Assembly (NCBI GenBank): GCA_030549175.1
Contig: JAUKUA010000001.1
Span: forward strand, 7,254,001-7,318,000
From: Lasiosphaeris hirsuta
Lineage: Eukaryota; Ascomycota; Sordariomycetes; Sordariales; Lasiosphaeriaceae
Length of the DNA stretch: 64,000 bases
Direction of reading: 5' to 3'
The notes beneath the pieces are model-generated. The model worked only from the letters and a program-made list of their open reading frames with translations. It was not told the DNA's origin and did no database searches. A program made the translations under genes and the position numbers. Shown piece by piece: positions 44,841-58,161 of the stretch. Position 1 is the stretch's first letter, and the number at the start of each line of letters is the position of its first letter.

Positions 44841-46137
44841 TACACCATCAGTCGATGTCGATCCCGGATTGGTCGATGGCTGGTATCGTGATCTACGTCG
44901 GTGGTTTGAGTCTCCTTGGTGCTTTGTTTGTTGCTAAATGTGTTGTTGGTTTATTGTTTTCATACGTGCGTTGTTGACGTATTTGTCTCATGCTCTTGGG
45001 CCTCGAGAATGCAGCGTTGCTTCCCGTATCATGTCGTTGTGTGCTAAACTCGAAAACATTTTCCTTTGTCAGTCATACGTTGATGGAGTAAGGGGGTCTG
45101 CATCACGTCCCTTGAATGGATACATGAGACAGCAAAGCGACACCGGGCATAAAGGGGGGCATGGTAAAAGTCGATGGGCTTGGAAAACGGAAAAGGATCA
45201 TCTCGTCATTATATCCAAGTATTTCCGGTTGTATTTGCTTAGAGGGTATATGTTGACACCCAGCCAGAGGAAGCAAGAAGTATCAAGAATATATGGGTCT
45301 CGATCAAATCAATATATGCGCGGTATGCCTCTTCGCTTGCATTTAGCTCCGTCTTCGTCTCGCTCGAACGGATGTTTATGCCACTCTTGATTCGATCTCG
45401 CTTTCGCGTCCCCTCACGTCACCGTAACCCTATGATGCCGTCTGAATTACAGTTCTGTAGGTTGGGTTAAGGTATTCTTGCTTTCCCCAACCAAGCCTAC
45501 GGGCGGGATTCTCGGACCGGTATGGTGGGGGGTTCTGGGGATTGGCATGGGATGAAGTTTGTGAGAGAAGGTGGAGTGCGCATACCCGCACTGCGCCTGC
45601 ACATGCTAACCATTCGGGTGCGTGTGGGTTAGGGAAGACACTTGTCGACGTTCCCCGGCCAGCTGTCATCAATAAAGAAGCCAGAACTTCCCACGAGAAG
45701 GACCCATGGAGTATTATATGACGAACCACAGAACAAGGTACAGAAATACGTCGCCCGTTCCCAGAAGCTGGCTTACAACTGGTCGAGGGAGGAGTATACT
45801 GGCGGCGATAGCAGGCCTAGAGGGACGGCAGATTGACAGTAATCCATACCTCCCATCGACACAACTGTTGGCTTTCACCGTCATATTTAGCCTAATTTGA
45901 CGGAGTACTGGCTGTGGGTACGGGGTGCTGGCTGTGGGTGGCGGGTTTTGTTTTGTCAATGGACGCTCTCATTCCGGGTTCTCGGGTGGATCTGCTTTGG
46001 GGCAGCGGTGCAACACAGAGTGGGATGCATTGCGGGAAGTTGGGATGGGTGTAATATATAACCAGCGATTCGGTGGTAGCGTTTGTAACTGTATTTTCTT
46101 TCTCCCTCTGAGCTTCGCTGTCGCGATCGTTGTTGTC
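44841..46137. other. Intergenic
   Basis: About 1.3 kb with the orphan-gene 3' side and the SGNH hydrolase promoter. Frame 44938-45390 (+) has no features. A TATA-like element lies at 46054-46060. Confidence 0.6.
46054..46060 (+). promoter_or_regulatory. TATA-like element upstream of SGNH hydrolase
   Basis: ATATATA, 78 bp before the start codon at 46138. Confidence 0.45.
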
Positions 46138-47584
46138 ATGTCGAATATGCTGTCGTCGTCGTTGTTGAGCTGTGGTCGGTGGAGGAGCACCCTCGCCGGC
46201 TTGCTTCTGCTGCTCGGATCCATGTCGTCCGTTGGCGCAAAGTGTTCAGAGGAGCACTGGGTCGGCGTGTGGACTTCCATGCCTCAATTGGTGGAACCTG
46301 CGAATCTGCCAAATGCACCCTATGTGAGTATTTCCCCGTTTCTTTCCCTCTGTTGTGTTGTCGAAGTAAACTCTGAAACCCCTGGATGAGACAAGGCGAG
46401 CAGGAAAAGGGTACGGCGCCCGGTGGCTGATGCAAAAAGCAATATAGAATAGTACCAACGGCGTGTTCGAGAATGCCTCGTTGCGGCAAACTATCTACAT
46501 CACCCAGGACGCCCCCATCATCCGGCTGCGCTTCAGCAACGCGCTCGGCGCATCGGACCTGACCATCACGGCGGCCACCGTCGCACTGCCGACCAACGGG
46601 TCCGCCGGCGCGAGCGCCATCAACCCGGCAACCCTCCAGACCGTCACTTTCTCGGGGGTGGCCAGCTTCACCGTGCCCAATGGCGCCCTCGTCGTTTCGG
46701 ACCCGCTCACGTTCCCCGTCAAGGCGCAGTCCGTCCTCGCCGTGACCATCTACCTCGCCTCAGGCCAGACCGGCCACGCCATCACGGGGCACCCGGGCAG
46801 CCGGACATCCAGCTTCGCCGCGGCGGGCAACCTCGTCTCCGCACCGGACCTGGCCGCGTCCCCCTCGGCCCAAAAGATCGACCACTGGTACTTCCTCTCG
46901 GCCGTCGACGGCTGGCTGCCGCGGTCCCGCACCGCCCTCGCCATCGTGGGCGACAGCATCACCGACGGCCGCGGCTCCACCACCAACGCGAACAACCGCT
47001 GGCCGGACCAGCTGCTCTCGCGGCTCCGCGCCGCCAACACGACCACCATCTCCCTGCTCAACCAAGCCGCGGGCGGCAACCGCGTGCTCGCCGACGGGCT
47101 CGGCCCCAACGCCCTGGGCCGCCTCGAGCGCGACGTGCTCGCGCAGCCGGGGGTGCGGTACGCGCTGATCTACGCGGGCGTCAACGACCTAGGAACCGCG
47201 CCGCTGGGAGCGCTCGCCGACACGGGCGCGCGCCTCATCCTGGCCTACGCGCAGATGGTGACGCGGCTGCACAGCGCGGGCATCGCGGCCCTGGGCGCGA
47301 CGCTGACGCCCATGAGCGGGCCGGGCCAGGCGTACTCGGACCCGGGGCGGGAGGCGCAGCGGCAGCGGGTCAACGCGTGGATCCGGGAAGCGGGGCGGTT
47401 CGACGGCGTCGTTGACTTTGACGCCGCCGTGCGTGACGATGCCGGCAACGCCACGCAGCTGGCGCCTGCCTTCGACTCGGGCGACTACCTCCACCTCAAC
47501 CCTGCTGGGTATGCGGCTATGGCGGCTGCGGTCGACCTGGCGTTGTTCTCGCGCCTGGCGAGCGGCGTGAATGCGATGGTGTGA
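46138..47584 (+). CDS. Secreted SGNH/GDSL hydrolase
   Basis: Probable extracellular esterase or lipase; the substrate cannot be read from sequence. Exons 46138-46323 and 46448-47584 with a 124-bp phase-0 intron give 440 residues. N-terminal signal peptide (hydrophobic STLAGLLLLLGSMSSVGA, about residues 17-34), then a conserved HWVGVWTSMPQ. Catalytic blocks seen: IVGDSITDGRGS (Ser, block I), NQAAGGNR (block II Gly), YAGVNDLG (block III Asn) and DYLHLNPAGY (block V Asp-x-x-His). A beta-rich domain of about 130 residues sits between the signal and block I. N-glycosylation sequons (NST, NAS) fit secretion. The body is very GC-rich. Confidence 0.9.
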
Positions 47585-48949
47585 GGGCAACTCTGGGGGG
47601 ATGGGGTGTCAAGGACCTACACCCGCTGCTGTTTGGCTATGTTACCAGCGTCATATAGATATAGACAGCTAGGTCTATGTATAATAACGCCAATGAACTC
47701 ATAAGCCATATATATATCCCTATAATTTTCCTACTCGAATGACAAAAACTCGCAGGAGAGGATGAAAGATATCTGACCATATATATAAACCACCTCCTCC
47801 TCCCCCCCCCCCCCCCCCACAAAAAAAAAAAAAGCCGTGAGGTTAAACACTGTACCAAGTCACACTGAAACTTTTCAGTGGATGAGAGCCGCAACATAAC
47901 TAGACTTCGTTGAATGCCGTCATGCTTTCGTTGAAGTAATCCGGATTGTAGCTCGTACTCACTCAAAAATTAGTGCGACCTGGTACGGTGTTGCCTCACG
48001 ACGTTTTTTTTTTTGGTCATATACGATTAGATATCCTCAACCCTCTCCAACAAGAAAAATCGTCGGAGAGGATGTAACGTATAAGCCTTAGCCCTCTACG
48101 CCAAGGGCGAGACAGCGGCGAGATTGAATCCTAGATAGGGACAAGGGATGCAACAATTCAATCCTCACAAGGGAGGGCTCGATCATGGGGGTATGTAGCG
48201 CGGCCATGGCAAATATCTCCACAGTCGAACAACAGACATAGGCCCGACCGGCGGTGACTATGAGTCTGGTTTCGCTTCGCAGTTGGCGGGGGGAGATAGT
48301 ATGCGATGGTGTGAGGGTGGAGGAAAAGGGATGGGAGGGGGAGTGGGAGGGGGGAGGGGAATATAAAGGAGAGGGGGGCAAGGTAGGGCAGCAGGGGGCG
48401 GAGAGAACAAGGCTGGAAGCCCATGGAAAATGGAAATGGAAAGAGGGGAAAGATGTCTTCCAATATGCATACCCTATTGGACTGTACCATATCTACTCTA
48501 TGGTATGCAGAAATATGCTGGCCAAGCATGTGGAAGATAGGGCACGAAGCCGAAAACATCGAAACCCAACATCTGGGCTCCATGCCAAAGCGAGGCGGGC
48601 AGGCTACGACACAGTCAGAGTCGCATGATTCATCACCATGGCACACCGGCATGGAACCCATCTCTCAATTTGTGGCCCAATCAACGGCCCACAAGATGCT
48701 GGTACTTTGGGATTCTAGGTCTAGCGTAGCAATGCTTGCTCAACAACAGGAGAGACGGCCAAGAAACATCCTGACAACAAGCAGGGAGACGGGGGGTATT
48801 TAAGTTGCTGCCCAATCGAAGACGCGGTATTAATCCTCAACAAAGCCCCGTTGAAATATTCCGGAAAACTCCTTTGGGGTAACGACTTACGACAAATTGC
48901 CCTCGAGTCACAAAAGAGTCACAGAGAAGCGCCAATCTAAATTGTCCTT
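47585..48949. other. Intergenic, convergent 3' ends
   Basis: Between the SGNH hydrolase and erb1 stops. Includes a C17 run followed by an A13 run (47802-47833), TA-rich segments and G/A-rich DNA near 48300-48440. No gene was found. Confidence 0.6.
47802..47833. repeat. C17 and A13 homopolymers
   Basis: Seventeen C (47802-47818), then AC, then thirteen A (47821-47833), in a 3' flanking region. Run lengths may be unreliable. Confidence 0.85.
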
Positions 48950-51726
48950 TTACATCCACAGCCGGATTGTTCCGTCCGCTCCCGCACTGACGCACCACGG
49001 CTCCTTCGGATGCCAGTCCATGTCCAAGACTCCCAACTTGCTAACCACCTTGTGTCCCTTGAGGATCTTCACGGGAACAATCGTCGGGTTCTCCAACTGG
49101 TCGCTCGGCACCTTGCCGTGGAAGATCTGCAGTGTTCCGTCGTCGCTAGCATCGGCGAAAAGCGGTAGCCCACCCTTGTGGAAGCGAACTGTGCGAATTG
49201 CCTCGCCGTGGAACCTCATCGTTTTGTACGGCCTGTTTGAGAGGTCGAGATCGTGCCACAGGAGACGCTTATCGTAACTACCAGCAATCAAGTTGTCACC
49301 ACCTGGATGGATGTCGAAAGACGAGATCCTATTTGAGACAGCGGTCAGAGTACTCGTCCGTTTCCCACCGTTTAAGGTGGCATGAGCAATCGGGGAAAAC
49401 ATACCATTTTGCACCGGGCTGGATGGCCTTGATCAACTCCAGCTTTTGCAAGTCATAACATCTGATTGTCTGTTGTGTGGCCACAAAGAAGAGGGGTCGC
49501 GAGGGGTGGAAAGCAGCGGTCTGCGCAAGCCCAGACAGCTTGCGGAAGGGTATTTGTGTCAAGTGCTTAGACAGCGTGTGGATGGCCACTGAGCTCCGTT
49601 GGCCTGAAGGTGAGACGGTTGTGAAATGGTCTCCACGTCTGTGCCAGCTGATGACCTTTACTGTAGACCTCACGGTAATACGGATCAGGACACCATCATC
49701 CTCAAGCTTGGTGCCTGGCCGGGCCCACTTCGCAGGGGGCTCTTTGCCTGTCGGGGCAGCTTGCTTCTGGCCGTTTGTCGCATAGCCGAAGCCTACAGAA
49801 AGGATATCGCGACTAGCTTGGTCTAGAGTCGGGGTAACACTAGCGTGGGTTGGGACCATGAGGAAGATATCCTCACCCGTAGCGGCAGCCAGGATGAATG
49901 AGTCCTTGGAGGGCCTCCAGCGAACAGCGTTGACAGCCTCATCACTGCTCAGCTTGACGGACCAGATTTGCCGGCCAGTCAACAGCTCCCACACCCGCAC
50001 TGTGCCGTCGTCACCTCCACTTGCTACTGTGAGACCAGTCTGATGCTCATGTCAGCACTCATCTTTGTGGGGAGGGTTGGGTTGCACTTACTGGGTCAAT
50101 CGCAACGCTCCTTACTCGGCCGTCGTGGCCACGGAATATTGTTTGCGCGACAGTTGGGAATGGCTTGAGTTCGGATGGTGAAGGGAGCTTAGGAAGGAGT
50201 GAGTTGGGGTCGATGTTGAGTCTGTTCTTCCGCACACGGGGTGCAAGATACAGATCCTGTTTCAGATGTTAGTTAACCTAGCGATACAAGGGTAGAACTT
50301 TGCGTACCATGCATCTCTCAAATCTCTCGTTCACCAATGTGTCCCAGGCAGGTACCTTCCTCAAGGCACCGTACTTCTGGGGCATGTAGTCCTTCTCACG
50401 CTCCTCTGGGTCAAGTGCTTCCCATGCTTCCCTCTCCTCCTTACTCCTGGAATGTTGTTAGCGACTCTGTGGAGGGGGGGAATAAGGCTGTATGACTTAC
50501 GGCAAATATTCTGCAGGCGGGTTGTAGCTCATGTCGTAGCCAGGGGGGGGAGTTTGGGCGCAGGAATGTGCATCGGATTGGGCTCTTGGGTCTCCTCGTT
50601 TTGCCAGAGGTCAAAGTGAACCTCCTCCTTCTCCTGCTCCTCCCTCTCGCGCTCCTCGGGGGCTTGTACGGCAGGATTCTTCCTTCACGGATGGCGCGAA
50701 CAAGCTTCATAACCTGCTTGGCCTCGTGCTTAGAGGGCAAGAATCGTCGTTTGGGCTCAGGAGCGGCGCTGAGGGCTGCATTCTGTTAGTCATCGCCTGC
50801 GACTTTCAGGAGGCTATAGGACATACGCATTTTCTCCTCCTTGGATGTGAAGTATTCCACCATCTCGGGGTAAGGGTCGTGAAGGTCATCAGTGCTGAGA
50901 CCCATTTGGACTCTGCGAACAAGCTCCAGCTCCTCTTGCCTGATGATGGTCAGCGTGTGCTACTTCTGACAACACAGAAGGGAACATACGTCAAGTTGAG
51001 GGGATTACCAGTGTTGATGTCTGTTAGACCAGTCCAGCCCTTGGGGATCTCGATGCTATCGAGGAGGTTCTGGAGGGCATCGCCAGCCGCCGGGCGCATG
51101 ATCTTCTTGCCATTGATGTCATATCCAATGTGAGGATAGCTGAGAAAGGGGTTAGCCAAGCTTTTTATCGCATCCATAGGTTCCTTACGTGTCGTAAAAG
51201 CTCAGCGGGATATCCCCTATTGTGTTAACCGGGCCTTGAGCATCTGAGTCGTCGGAGTCGTAAATCGGATCAATCTCCCTGTCAAGATTCCCAAGTCAGC
51301 ACCTAGCAATCAAGCAGAACTCTTCCTGTGCTGAGGAGCGCACTCATAAACATAGCGCTCGTTGCCATTGGCATCTGTTTCGACTGTGTAATTCTTGTCT
51401 GGGTCCTCCTCCTCTTCTCTTTTCGGGTCTACACCAGGTTCGTCGATTTCAATCTCGACATTTTTTAGAAGCTTGCGTATTTCCTCCTCGCCGTCAACGT
51501 CGGAGGGAATGTCGTCGCTAAGTAAGGCGTCATCCTCCTCATCGTTGCTCTGGCTGCCTTCATTTCCGCTCTCATCGTCGTCCTTGTCCTCCTCGTCCGA
51601 GAGATCGTCAAATTCGTCCTCGGATTGCGACAAGACACCATCGAAAACGACATTGGCGAACTCATCATCGGACTCGGGTTCGAGCTCGCGGGTTTTCCGC
51701 TTCCTTTCGGGTAGTGTGGGCGCCAT
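48950..51726 (-). CDS. erb1: Ribosome biogenesis protein Erb1 (BOP1), frame broken twice
   Basis: Core of the PeBoW/Nop7 complex for 27S pre-rRNA processing in the nucleolus (family knowledge). Nine exons: 51726-51344, 51278-51189, 51139-50990, 50939-50827, 50775-50501, 50446-50308, 50256-50092, 50039-49405 and 49328-48950. Seen: acidic N-terminus, BOP1NT domain ([26 protein letters not shown]), then WD40 repeats ending [12 protein letters not shown]. Exon 5 is one base short at two C-runs (G-runs 50658-50662 and 50543-50550 on the + strand). Between them the conserved protein continues only in the shifted frame ([20 protein letters not shown]). With both bases counted the length would be 776 codons of protein. 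Erb1 is essential in yeast, so sequencing or assembly error is likelier than gene death. Confidence 0.92.
50543..50550 (-). other. erb1: Second apparent frameshift site in erb1
   Basis: Eight C on the coding strand, where the conserved [14 protein letters not shown] reading needs nine. Reading on without the extra base gives a stop soon after (LATT, stop). Confidence 0.85.
50658..50662 (-). other. erb1: First apparent frameshift site in erb1
   Basis: Five C on the coding strand after TACAAG, where the conserved [11 protein letters not shown] reading needs six. The uncorrected frame reads an Arg-rich string instead. Confidence 0.85.
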
Positions 51727-52437
51727 TGTGCTAATTGTCTAGTTCCCAGTGCTGCGCAACGCTCCAGCGACTCGAGCGAAGGCCTCTTGGAAATTTCCTG
51801 GCAAGAGTGGGGCCAACTTTTTTTTCTGCCATTCTGCCAGCCTTGCAGCTTTGGCGGGGAATATACAGCTCACCGCCAAAGCTGCTCCAGCACTACGGCA
51901 AAAGCCGCTTAGCGGAATCGATGCCAAGCGCTAACTCAACTTAAAATGATTTACACAGGGCAACCTTTGACTTATCGTGATGTTCGTTCCATTTGAAACT
52001 GCTCCTTCGCGTTTCGCTCAAACTGTGCCAAGTTGGAATTATTTTTCATAGCTGTCACGATGTAAAGCTGTTCGGTAGGAAATCATCTGCCCGCGAATGA
52101 GAAACACTGGGCCATGATGCACTGTCGCCCGGCCCGCGGATCGTCGCCATTTTTGAGCAAGAATCCTTCCAAGCCACAGAAAGGATCACTTGGGCCTGGA
52201 TTAGTCAGGGGCATGCGGACTTGAGGCCGAGCGACACGAATCCCGCCAGGCCACGCAGTTGCGGCCGCCTGAGAACCCCTCCGACCTTCAGAGCTAACCG
52301 AAACCGATCCCTCTCACCAACTCTGGAAGCCACCTGTGATTGCAAATACCCTGTTTTTCGCCTTCAAACGCACATGCAATCCATCAGATTGTGTGTTCCG
52401 TCTATCCGCGCCCCACGTGCAACACGCTGCATTTGCC
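51727..52437. promoter_or_regulatory. Bidirectional promoter region erb1/Zn2Cys6 gene
   Basis: 711 bp between divergent starts. No site assigned with confidence. Confidence 0.5.
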
Positions 52438-53873
52438 ATGGAGCCCAACAGCGGCAGTAAGGCGGACCAGCCAAAGCGGCGGGCTTGCGACGAGTGCCGT
52501 ATGTTCCCCTGGCCTGTGCCTTGTCGCTCTTTGTCGGCCACCCTTCCCGGCTAGTATCTGACAGATATGCAGGAGGCAAGAAGCTTGCATGCTCCAAGGA
52601 GACTGATGGATGTGGTCGTTGCAAGAGAGAAGGTATTGAATGCGTCTACTCTGCCCAGAAGCCAATGGGCAGGCCGCGGAAGCGTGCCCACGTCGAGGTT
52701 GAGGTCGAGCCTGAGGTAAAAAGCCATCATGATATACCGATACCTCCCGTGGTCCTGCCATTCGATAGCACACTCGGCATGGAACTAGACCTTTCATTCC
52801 TGGATATGAACAACCAGGATATCAACTTTGTCGACTTCCTGGACCCCAACTTCAATTATTCCTCCATGCCGTACCTGTTCCCAGATCACAGCCAAGACGA
52901 CCAACCAGCAGCGAAGAAGCCCGTTACCCACACCAATCCCGATCAGGTTTGGCTCATGGGCGATTACCTTGGCGATATCGACTTCTCGGCTCCGTCTCCG
53001 GCTCCACTGTCGCCGCCAGAGACTCACAACCAGATTTCCCGCGAGGATATCAATGCTATCATGTCGGCCGAGATCCCCGACAAGCTACCCAGCCTCTCCC
53101 CCGGACCCTCAGGCTCAGATAGATCGCGGGCTACCCCCTCAGAAGGCAACAGCCCCCAGCCGGCCGTCTGCGCCTGTCTCTCGGGGCTCTACCTGGCCCT
53201 CGACTCACTGCAGCACCTCCCGGCGGAAGTCGGTGCTGCCATGAAGACGGCGCGCCACGCATCCAAGGCGGCGTACGACGCCATCATGTGCGATATCTGC
53301 GGCAACCCTCCCTTGGAGCTGAACCCCAAACCCCCCATCGCCGCCTTCCAGACCCTGATGATGCTTGGGGCCCTCTTTCCCTCGCTCTCGCACGCCTACA
53401 TGCGCATTCTGGAGATGGTTAACGACGAGGCCGCCAAGGCGGACCTCGAGCACCGTAAGCTCGAGTTCAAGCTGGAAGATTACGGCGGTCTATGGGGTCC
53501 CATCAAGCGCAGCTTTGCCAGCGCAGCCCGCGAGAAGCTGACTAGCACGCCGATGGAGCCTAGCCTGTGGCGGCTGGTCGTGCGCGCCCTGCTCAAGATT
53601 GACGTGTATGGAATGCACCCGGAGGACCACGACCTGCTGCCCAAGTCGATCAATATTGGCTGCACCATGAATGAGGAGCATGTGGGAATGAAGGATATCA
53701 TTGCCATGGTCGAGGAGCGCTCACGTCTACGGCACCAGCACCTCGACATGGCGCTGGCAGCCGGGTTGATTGAGAAACCCGATAACTGCGACTATGATAT
53801 CGGCGGCGAACCGCCGTGCATGAGGATCATTGATCTCGCAAAGAAATCGATGAGAGACCTGATCATACCCTAG
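52438..53873 (+). CDS. Zn2Cys6 fungal transcription factor
   Basis: Nuclear DNA-binding regulator; targets unknown. Exons 52438-52498 and 52573-53873 give 453 residues. The 74-bp intron splits the Zn cluster, a common position in fungi. The joined cluster has Cys17, 20, 27, 34, 37 and 44 (C-x2-C-x6-C-x6-C-x2-C-x6-C), followed by a basic linker GRPRKRAH. A Pro/Asp-rich acidic region (about 60-200) may activate transcription. The C-terminal half (about 210-340) is helical, with conserved-type CACLSGLYLALDSLQHLP and AAFQTLMMLGALFPSLSHAY segments seen in AflR-like regulators (inference). No biosynthetic cluster lies nearby, so a role cannot be taken from context. Confidence 0.88.
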
Positions 53874-54159
53874 GCAACCGGGGCGCTGAATACAGAAACG
53901 GAACAGGTACAGAGCTGAAACGTCAGCTTCGGGGAACAAACACCCAAGCCGCCTCATGTGATACCGAACATCGCGCCCAGGAGGCGTCGGGGGTTCATCT
54001 CGTCGATCCATCGGCGCCTGTTGGCTTAGAAGAGGAATGCCAGCGGACCCGGAACGGCGTTCCACCCGCCTACAGCAGGGAGGCTTCATCTGAAGGGACA
54101 GCCTTCAAGCCTACCGAACATGGCCGAGCCGAGTCGGGCTCAGTGCCTAACTGCGCCGC

Positions 54160-54193
<34 letters not shown>

Positions 54194-54834
54194 AATGTAT
54201 AACAAAGCTATATGCGATATGCAGGGCCGCGGACCACTCACTTCAAGAGATAAAAAATGGTGATTTGGGAATAGGATTAACGGGGCAATGAACTGATGAG
54301 CGAAGTAGCCAAGGAACGGGGAACGGCGGTGGTTTACGATGAGATATCTTGGAAGACAATCAAACAGGGAACAGGGAGGCGTTTTGATTATGAATCCTCA
54401 GGAGAGAAATTGGACACTTGTTCCACGGCAGAAAAACAAACAAACCTAAGCAATTTAACTCGATGAACCGGGACAGCAGATTTCTCTGGTTTGTCGTGTG
54501 TGAACTTTTTCTACATGGAAAAAAACAACATTGAACAAAATCTCTTTTGCGCCGTATAAAATGACATGGCCACCTCCCCGCCTCCTGAAACCTCGCCCCC
54601 TTGGATCACTACTGCCACGAACACACGGATAAAACAATAATCTCTTGTTCAGGGTTACGGCTATATTCACCGATACTTGAAGTAGCCAAATTTCGTTGAT
54701 TCCCATGCCAGGATCGCTCGACACAGTGCGTGTGTGGTGTTGTGGCGGGTTTCGCCGTGCTTTGAGCCCCCTTCCAATCCACCTTTGCCGCCTTCCCAAA
54801 CAACCTCGAGGTGACAACTTTAGCGAGTCTTTTT
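53874..54834. other. Intergenic, convergent 3' ends
   Basis: Between the Zn2Cys6 gene and the SURF4 gene. Contains a 32-base A-run at 54161-54192; otherwise nothing recognised. Confidence 0.6.
54161..54192. repeat. A32 homopolymer
   Basis: Thirty-two consecutive A, about 290 bp downstream of the Zn2Cys6 stop. No flanking target-site duplication was visible, so a retroposed tail is not supported. Confidence 0.9.
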
Positions 54835-55978
<1,144 letters not shown>

Positions 55979-58161
55979 TGTGGTTTTCTGAGTGTGTAAA
56001 GAGAGGCGATGCTCGATAGAGAGAGGTTCTAAAAGAGGGCAGACCTGCTGGCGCACTTTTTTCTTTCTCGCTCGTTGGGAGGCCGAACGTAGGGAGCAGG
56101 GGGAAGCAAGCGACGCTGGGATTTGACCAAGGGGGAGTTGCCCAGAGTCTCAGCAGACGGCCAGTGAACAAGGGCCGAGCGGGTAGCGGTTCGGGGATGA
56201 TGGAAGAGAAAGCAGCAAATGCGAGATAAATAACAGGAAGAACCGGCCAGGCAGGTTCAGCAGCTGGGTCAATCAATGGGAGCTACGGAGTAGGCGCACA
56301 AAATGAGGTTCGCAAGCTGCGAGGTTTCAAGAAAGGCTGTTGCAAGCAGACCCACGCCTTTGAGCCTTTGAACCTTGTGATGAGCTCAGACTCCAGTAAC
56401 ATACAACTGTGTCCTTTAGGTAACCCAACGCTCCAATTCACGGCGGCGGGATTGGCGGATTGGGGCGGATTGGGGTCGGATGGCCTCTGCTGCATGTACC
56501 TGCAGCAGAGGCTACATGTGCCGCCACGCAACGGCGGGTAGGGATGAAGTACCCTTTACCCGAGCTACCCTGAGCAACCCCATGGTGCGGCGAATGTGGG
56601 GCTTAGAGGTTCATTGTCACCCATTTGCAGCGAAAGCAGCCGTTGAGTTGTTTGAACGGGAGCGGCCCTGAGCAGCTCGGACCCCAGCTTCCGGCTGTTG
56701 AATTGAACCGGCGCTTCAGCGCGCTGCTTTCCATACTTTTTACTATGTTGGGGAGAGCCAAGTAATTAAAAATACCGTGGGCTCTGGTACGCCTCGTCTG
56801 CATCATCGCTGCAGAGAGGGGCGAGGACACGAATGCTTGATTTTAGGTCATTAGTAACGGCACTGTCTGGAATGCGCGTCATGACAGCCCAGATGAGGAA
56901 AGATAAATGGCAGGTTACCTCTTGCCAAATATGGAAACAAGAAGTACAATGTAGCCAGATGTCGGAGAAATAGGTGCTGCGGGGATGGCGGGCCTCACCG
57001 GGCTTTTTCGACCGCTCCGACCCCACACTAGCCGGGTTCCCGACTTCCAGCATGCTCCGGGTCCGTATTGTCCTCATTGTTCCCCAAACCCTTGAATCCC
57101 CTGCATTCTAAATCCCAATTTTCTGAAACCCTGAAGCAAAGTTTCGCCCGCCCCCTGATCAGATTCGCTTGGCTGTTTGTTGGTGTTGAGATGTGTGATA
57201 CTTGTGTTTAATATGAAAAGCGGTGGGAGCTCAAGAGTATGGAAATGAAGCTGGTGCTATATTCTATGATGGGCTTTGAGTTGGAGGCGAAGGCCATATT
57301 TCATTGTGGATTGACTCTTGGCAATAGCAATTTGAGGCCAAAAATCTCGGAAAGCAGTCAGGAGAGGGCACTACTGATCTATATCTTCGGTTTCAAGTGC
57401 ATCATGCCCTCGGCGTGCGCAGCGCTCTTGGGTGCCTATATAATTGTTCCTCTTAGGGAAAGGGTGAGGTCGTAGAAAGAGGAGCCGGTGAGCCCCCATT
57501 GAGTCAACCAGTCTAGTGTTCGTTCAAGCGTGCTGTATTCTCTCTTGCTAAATAAGACGATAATGTTCCGCTTAGTTAATTAAGGGGGTTTACCGGCGAT
57601 GAAACCATTTTCCACTGCCTTCTTCATTCTCAGTGTTCAAACGAGCACCCTCATTGCATGACACTGGCATCTGTTTGCACTTTGTTGGTCTCTACGACCA
57701 GAGGCGGCTCCACAAGGTAAGCCATTGGAAAAACTGGGAGCCACTCCAGCTCTTACCATATCCTATGAAATTGCATTCTAATGTAGATGCCACAATATAA
57801 GAACCTTTCGCTTGAATGAGTGAGGTTTGAAATCATAGTTAAAAAGGTGTTGTAATGCTTGCTTTCGTCCGAGTTCACACTGAAGGAAGTGAAAGACCAA
57901 TGAGACAATTCCTATTTGCCAATGGACGGGGTGGCGGGTAAATATCGGCTAGCTCGGCCTGCAAGCTTGGCTCTTTTTGTGGTCCGTACATGTGCCCTGA
58001 CAGCTTGGCCAGTGCTTGGTGATGGTTCGACTTTGGATAGCGAAACAAAGTGAACGACTCCCCTCCAATTCGATCTTGCCATTGAAGCTGGAGACGAGGC
58101 CCAACGTGGGAGAAAATATCGCCCTGCCCTCTCCCAAACCCCCCTCCACTCCTACCGACCG
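55979..58161. other. Divergent intergenic region
   Basis: About 2.2 kb between the SURF4 and 49-kDa subunit starts. Small frames (for example 57239-57475) lack features. An imperfect hairpin-like CTGCTGCATG/CTGCAGCAGAGG stretch is near 56488-56512. No gene or RNA is supported. Confidence 0.55.

Noticed and set aside
54161..54192. Poly(A) tail of a retroposed element
   Set aside because: No target-site duplication and no coding or known element sequence upstream; a simple A-run is enough.
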